Source of the DNA: Jaapia argillacea MUCL 33604
Taxonomy: Eukaryota; Basidiomycota; Agaricomycetes; Jaapiales; Jaapiaceae
DNA length: 64,000 nucleotides
Assembly: GCA_000697665.1 (NCBI GenBank)
Contig: KL197724.1
Coordinates: 125,991-189,990, forward strand
Direction of reading: 5' to 3'
The position numbers and the translations under genes are program-made. Below the pieces are notes generated by a model. That model searched no databases, had not been told where the DNA came from, and saw only the letters and a list, made by a program, of their open reading frames with translations. Numbering within the stretch: the first letter of the stretch is position 1; the number at the start of each line of letters is the position of its first letter. Shown here piece after piece: positions 58,456 to 64,000 of the stretch.

Positions 58456-60250
58456 TGAGGCGGCGATTGGGTCTTGGTTGTTTTTGTTGCTGTGCTTGCC
58501 CCCCGGGCCCCGTATGTCAATTACTTGCTGCCTTAGGTTGTAACTTGTTGAACAAATTATCCATGTATCCATACTTTCATAATGTCTCCCATCCTCCCCT
58601 CTCTCCCCTCCCGTCACCTCCACAGGAAGAGGTAAGTTGAGAGTGATCCGAGCAAGTTGGATGGTGATGCGTGATCGGTTTATGGTATCGAGATAGGAGA
58701 GGGAGCGGAAGGATTGGGTTAGAGGATTGGGGTTAGTAGTGGGAGTGGAGAGATAGGATACAACTTTGGCAGGCTCGTCAATTGAATGAGTATTGGGTCA
58801 CACGGCGGACGGTAGGACGGACGTACCCAAAGCTCTCTCTCATTGACTCCAGGGTAATCAATAACATCCTCTCTAAGTCGGAGGGGGGGGGGGGGGGGGG
58901 GGGGTGGNNNNNNNNNNNNNNNNNNNNNNNNNNNNNNNNNNNNNNNNNNNNNNNNNNNNNNNNNNNNNNNNNNNNNNNNNNNNNNNNNNNNNNNNNNNNN
59001 NNNNNNNNNNNNNNNNNNNNNNNNNNNNNNNNNNNNNNNNNNNNNNNNNNNNNNNNNNNNNNNNNNNNNNNNNNNNNNNNNNNNNNNNNNNNNNNNNNNN
59101 NNNNNNNNNNNNNNNNNNNNNNNNNNNNNNNNNNNNNNNNNNNNNNNNNNNNNNNNNNNNNNNNNNNNNNNNNNNNNNNNNNNNNNNNNNNNNNNNNNNN
59201 NNNNNNNNNNNNNNNNNNNNNNNNNNNNNNNNNNNNNNNNNNNNNNNNNNNNNNNNNNNNNNNNNNNNNNNNNAAGGGGGGGGGGGGGGGGGGGCTGAGG
59301 TCGTTGATTGTTCGTAAAGGGATCGAATCATCGAAGTATCCTGACATAAAGTCATTGAAAACTCAGATGTCGATATCCCTAGATGTATCTTCCGCTCACG
59401 CTTTGACTCCCATTCGTGTTGAGCTGCACGGAGACGGCCCTGCTTGAGACGTCAGAAACGGAACAACGTAAAAACATAACAGGAATAATGGAGGGAACAG
59501 ATATGTTCTTCCGAGACTCACCAGACCGAAAACCAGACACTTCGAAAAAGCTCAGCTTTGACGAACTCGCACCGTACAACCACCGAGTGGAAAGTTTCGA
59601 TGATACGCTATTTGTTAAGTAGACTTTTCAATGGAAGAAATAAGACGCTGGAAAGACTCTACTACTCGGGATTGACACCCCCGACTCGTACTCAAATAAG
59701 CCCTCAATGCCGACTTGTCCCTCGCTTTGGATTGAGGGATACCAATAGTTTTGTGCAGGTCATTGTGAGAAAGGACGTCGTTCGAGCCTCGTCAGATCAT
59801 CCAAGGTGGATTGCCTTTCGAGTGGCCAGCGTAAGGCGAGGGTTTCAATTCCGAGACTGAGGAGCTGAGCGGTGGTAGAGAAGATGAGTAACACCCTGGC
59901 TTGAATCAGAGGATGGGAGGAGTAACACACTAGACCTGTTACGGCGTGTGTCGTACGCAGAATCTAAAGGCGAGCAATTTTATTCTGTGTATGGAATAGT
60001 CCTCGAACCTGTGGACACAGTGCGCCGTAACGAAGTGTCGGAGTTATTTACCACATCCTTGTCTTGTTCGTCACCAAAAAGGGCGCTGAGATACGTGCCA
60101 CTGACTACCTCGTTCAACCTCCCCGCCTCCCCTCGATTTCAGAAAATCCCTGGAGCCTAGGTCAATACAAACTTATCAACTGCATCAGTTCTTTCAGAAG
60201 CTCACCCCATCCTCCAGATTCTTAATTCTCTGCCTTCTTTGACTATTGTC
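58456..60250. repeat. A-B spacer block, copy 3, interrupted by an assembly gap
   Basis: Third copy of the A-B spacer. Minus-strand matches to the others include FEVSGFRS before a GTGAGT site at about 59524, then RAVSVQLNTNG near 59430. The part encoding FPLGGDVIDYL in the other copies falls at the gap edge. The last 150 bp before B5 match the B1 and B2 leaders. Confidence 0.6.
58883..59294. other. Assembly gap bordered by poly-G runs
   Basis: 366 N from 58908 to 59273, bordered by about 22 G on the left and 19 G on the right. Any reading frame across this is meaningless. Confidence 0.97.
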
Positions 60251-61528
60251 ATGCTCCCAGTTGAGCTATGGTCGAACGTCTTCAAGTTTGTTCAAAGCCC
60301 TCGAGACCTATCCCAGATCTGTTCGATATCACGGACCTTTCGTCGCGAGGCTACTCCCCATCTATACCACTCAGTCGTGCTTTCTGGCGGCTGGGATCAG
60401 CTGCTGGCATTTTCTCGGGTGGCTACAAGAGAGGGGAAACGTGTTGTGCGCCTCTCCATCGCAATTCATGGAAATGACGACCGTTGCCGTATCTTAGCCG
60501 AGCAGAAACAGCTGCTTGGAGCTATTTTATGCGCCTTGCCGAATCTTCGTTACCTGGAGCTCTCCGCCGCAGCCCCATATTCCATTGACTGTTGCCTCGC
60601 GTCGAGTATGTCGACAATATTTGGTGGCTGCCAATTCCGACTGGAAGAGTTTCGTAATTCGGTCATCACCTTTGATCACACGGTCGACTTCCTTGCCACC
60701 CAGTCTTCACTTCGCTCATGGGAACACCTGCCAGAGTCGTTGTCCCATCAAATCCACCGCTTTGATGAATCTTTTCTTCCCGCCATCTCGTCTGTGGACA
60801 TCGATACAGACCTACTCGTTCGATGCTTCAGCATAGCTCGACCCATCAAGCGGATGCACCTTCGGATTGGCGAAGGGGATGAGGAGGAGGAGTTCCTTGA
60901 TAACCTCATCCAGGCCGTCGGTCTTTTTGGTCCTTCCTTGACTACATTATCCTTGGATGGGACGTTCTGCGAAAGCAGAACAGCAACGCTGCTAGCTGCC
61001 GGTCTAGCCAAGGGGGTCTTGCCACATCTCGTGCATCTCAGCCTTAAGGACGATTACGTTACCCGGGACGAAGATTTCCTAGAGGTGATTCACCAACGTT
61101 CTTGATAGGTGTATAATCACATCCTAACCCTCAAGTTTTGCTTTCCACAACTCCAGGATTACCCCCGTGACTTTTCAGCCGGGTTGTGTGAGCTTTGTGA
61201 TTGCATTGCGAACTTCAAAACTCTGGATACTTTCGTTTTCTCCCCACCTTACCTCGAGGGCCAATTTTTTTGGTGGAATATGGGAGTATCTTCTCGTACC
61301 CTGGCTCAAGTAGTGGCTCGTGCAATTTTCGCTTCGTGCGCATCGCTTCGCCTGGTTGGGTTACCAGATGGCGATCATCCACCATTCGAGAGCACCCCTC
61401 CCGAGTTCGTCACTTACACCCGCGGGTCGGATGGCGACGTTCATGAAGTAACTGAGGAAACCCTGGATCTCAATTCGTGGAAGACACTTTCGTTGCCTCT
61501 TATCAGACCGTTCTCGACTGCACGCTGA
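60251..61528 (+). CDS. F-box protein, family B copy 5 (B5)
   Basis: Two exons as in B1. The F-box starts at once (MLPVELWSNVFKFVQSPRDL), then FRREATPHLYHSVVL. The solenoid block SLRSWEHLPESLSHQ and the acidic stretch GEGDEEEEFLD match B1/B2. Exon 1 ends ..RDEDFLE before GTGATTCACC; exon 2 begins DYPRDFSAGLCELCDCIANF. The stop used by B1 and B2 after NSWKTLS is lost (TTG instead of TAG), so the protein runs on by 11 residues to TGA at 61526-61528. Otherwise intact. Confidence 0.81.
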
Positions 61529-61898
61529 ATTCCTTTCAATTAATCGATTACGTCGTCCCACATATCGCCTTCACTTCCCCATATTTCGATTCTGTCTTGG
61601 ACTGAGATCCTTGTTCCTGTTCTGGAAGGCAAGATCAAATCCTTTCAATCATAGATTCTACGTCACTGTAACTACTCTAGAGTCTGCTGTCACGAAGCAC
61701 CCTTCCAGCATATGTGATATACCCTGACGGTTATACCACCACCACCTTCAAAGCACTCCAACCCTTCACAACGTTTGCGAATGGAACCATCACTTCCGTT
61801 GTCGATCGTCGCCATCTCCCAAGTTCGAAGACGCAGGATTATTATTACAAGACACGAGTATAGAGCCATGTCTACCATCTATGGACCCAAATCGGTCT
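61529..61898. other. Convergent intergenic region, no gene seen
   Basis: 370 bp between the ends of B5 (+) and lysyl-tRNA synthetase (-). Short minus-strand frames lack protein-like composition. Confidence 0.45.
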
Positions 61899-63849
61899 TC
61901 AAAGCTGACCTGAATGCGTAAGATGAGGTACGGTAGGCTTCTCTACATCGCATTGCGTTTGGTCTAGGGGCTTCATAGCGGGGAATAAGAGCACTTCTTT
62001 GATGTCTGGTCGCAGCGAAACGATCCTCAGCAATGTGTTTCAGCCGCAAATCAAGGAGCTTACTTGTAGAATCAGTCAAGAACATGACCAGTCTGTCGAT
62101 TCCGATTCCCCAACCACCAGTTGGCGGCAGCCCATGCTCCAATCTACAATCCAAAGTCATCAGAGAAGTTCGAGATTTCGAAAGAAGTTGTGTACGACAC
62201 TCACGCATCGACGTAAGCTTCATCAATATCCTGAGCCTCGTCATCACCAGCTTGTTTCTGCTTCATCTGTTCCTCGAATCGAGCTCGTTGTTCGAAGGGA
62301 TCGTTCAACTCGGTATAGGCGTTACAGAATTCCTTTCCGCACATGAAACCTTCGAAACGTTCACAAAGACCTGGGCGGGAACGATGCCACTTGGCTAGGG
62401 GCGACATCACTTGGGGATGTCCGACTATAGAGAAAAGTGAGGTCAATTCTCGGAATTCGAGAAACAAGGAAGAAGGAACGAACCGATAAATGCGGGGGAG
62501 ATGCAGAGGGGTTCGATGAATTCCCCGACGAGCTACAAGTCGAGATCAAGAAGAGTTCATCGAAGGCAGGCTGGTACATACCTTGTCGAGTAATCGTGGG
62601 TTGGTTCGGGGTTCGCTACATTCGACATTATGCTGAAAAAGCGTCAAAAAGGTAGCCGGAACGAGATTGCTCAAGTCCCTCACCTTAGCAGCCAACTCCC
62701 GCAAGAATTTATTCGCCTCCTCAGTATGCAAAGTTTCGCCCGGTGGGAACTTGACACCCAACTTCTCCTCCAGGGTCTCAATCATGTCATACCTCTTCCA
62801 AGGCGTCTTAAACTCCAAAACATACTCCTTCCCACCCTTCCCTTCAGGATGGTAGGTAATAGTCGTCGTCCCGAACAACTTCTTGACCAACCCCTCAACC
62901 ATATCCTCCGTGATATCCATAAGGTCGTACATATCCGCGTACGCCATATAAAACTCGCAAATCGTGAATTCAGGGTTATGAGTGAGATCAATACCCTCAT
63001 TCCTAAACACGCGACCAATCTCGTAAACTCGGTCTAAACCACCAACGACGAGTTCCTTGAGATATAATTCTGGTGCGATGCGCAGGAAAAGGTCGAGTCC
63101 CAAGTCGTTATGATGAGTGATGAAAGGTTTGGCTGTGGCTCCACCAGCGATCATACTAGTCATGGGTGTTTCAACTTCCATGAACCCACGATCGTCGAGG
63201 AATCGACGGATGTAGTTGATGATTTGACTTCGCTTGATGAACTTGCCGCGAGTTTCTTCGGAGATGATTAGGTCGAGGTAACGCTTCCTATACCGAGTTT
63301 CTTGGTCTTTCAAACCGAAATGGGCAGAGGGGAGTTGGTGGAGGTTAGGTGCGAGGAGTGTCATTTGGGAAGGTGATATTGAGAGTTCGCCTTTCTTGGT
63401 TCGGGAGGGTGTACCGACTACGCCGACGATGTCTCCGCGGCGGAAAAGATCGTGAGTTTCGACAAACGTGTTGGGGTCGTGGGCGTCCCTGTGATCATAC
63501 TCGATTAAAAAACGATCTTTAGACAAAAGGGAGGGCGAGAAAATCCTTACTGAAGAGTGGCCATAATTTGGACCTTCTTACCCTCACCATGCAGATCATA
63601 GAAGCGTAACTTCTGACCAGAAGCCCGAATGTTGTGTATCCGACCTGCCAAGGACTCGTTCACGCCCTCAAGCTTGGTACCGGACGCGATCTTCCCCTCA
63701 GGACCATACTCGTCAATGTAGTTTTCAATACTTTTGGAGACGAGGAACTTGTGAGGATAAGGGTTGGGTGACTGCGTTTCTCGCAACTTTTGGATTTGTC
63801 GAGATCGGAGCTCGAAGTATTGCTGTGGAGGGATGGTCTGGTCAGTCAT
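61899..63849 (-). CDS. KRS1: Lysyl-tRNA synthetase, cytosolic, class II
   Basis: Charges tRNA-Lys with lysine. Starts [20 protein letters not shown] at 63849 with the helix-like R-x-x-Q/K N-terminus and [17 protein letters not shown]. The OB-fold anticodon-binding domain has [20 protein letters not shown] and [19 protein letters not shown]. The catalytic core has [20 protein letters not shown], motif 1 ([20 protein letters not shown]), motif 2 ([20 protein letters not shown], arginine in FRNE) and motif 3 ([18 protein letters not shown]). After a last intron starting GTAAGCTCC the protein ends [14 protein letters not shown].. with a stop at 61899. Introns split [17 protein letters not shown] and [16 protein letters not shown]. 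Length about 590 fits the family. Single copy and intact. Confidence 0.93.
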
Positions 63850-64000
63850 GGTTATCGTAACGATGCGGCAAGGAGAAGGTTGATAAGGAGTCACTCGAGA
63901 AGAGTCGTTCGCAGGTTGGAGTCATAGGGGAGAAGGCTGTGGTATTGGTGACTGGGATGGATATACTGAGCGAACCACCAAAGCGCGCCCTGTTTCCCAA
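63850..64000. promoter_or_regulatory. Upstream region of lysyl-tRNA synthetase
   Basis: The 151 bp before the start codon, cut by the window edge. An in-frame GTG at 63894 is not needed, since the ATG at 63849 gives a complete protein. Confidence 0.4.

Noticed and set aside
58782-59447. Open frames of about 190-220 codons on both strands
   Set aside because: They consist mostly of N and poly-G from the assembly gap.
1-64000. CRISPR arrays, LTR retroelements or bacterial-type operons
   Set aside because: No regularly spaced direct repeats, no reverse transcriptase or integrase motifs and no long direct repeats framing an element were found. The gene structure is eukaryotic.

Overview
The window looks like nuclear DNA of a filamentous basidiomycete, probably an Agaricomycete. 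Genes are dense and on both strands, and most are cut by many introns of about 50-75 bp with GT..AG ends. The gene content fits: a class I hydrophobin, expanded F-box families, a sugar-porter MFS carrier, and DNA transposons of fungal type. Genus and species cannot be read from the sequence. Exon joints were inferred by eye from frame, splice consensus and paralogue comparison, so internal joints may be off by a few bases.

Layout. 0.5-4.1 kb: two divergent F-box genes. 4.3-9.5 kb: a predicted pseudokinase fused to armadillo-like repeats (-), divergent from a DUF2306-like membrane protein (+). 10.1-18.7 kb: F-box gene A1 (+), then a two-gene Tc1/mariner-type transposon carrying a second, Mutator-like non-autonomous element inside its left terminal repeat, then F-box gene B1 (+). 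19.6-23.3 kb: tandem pair of F-box genes C1 and C2 (-). 24.1-27.7 kb: alpha/beta hydrolase (+) converging on a PWWP chromatin protein (-). 29.9-31.2 kb: F-box gene D (+). 31.5-41.7 kb: conserved genes COG3 (+), ELP6 (+), an MFS sugar porter (+) and a DUF6593-like protein (-). 44.3 kb: a class I hydrophobin. 44.9-61.5 kb: F-box genes B2, A2, A3, B3 (all -), a USE1 SNARE gene (-) and an unidentified gene (+), then B4 (pseudogene), A4, B5 (all +). 61.9-63.8 kb: cytosolic lysyl-tRNA synthetase (-).

The dominant theme is F-box expansion: 14 F-box or F-box-like genes or pseudogenes, of at least four sequence families plus singletons, in 64 kb. Families A and B occur as a repeated module (A, conserved spacer, B). 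The modules lie in opposite orientations on either side of USE1, and another A-spacer-B module lies at 10-19 kb with a transposon in its spacer. F-box proteins normally recruit substrates to SCF ubiquitin ligases, so this is plausibly a fast-evolving set of substrate adaptors. No substrates can be inferred. The ordinary genes (COG3, ELP6, USE1, lysyl-tRNA synthetase, PWWP protein) are single copy and unrelated to the array.
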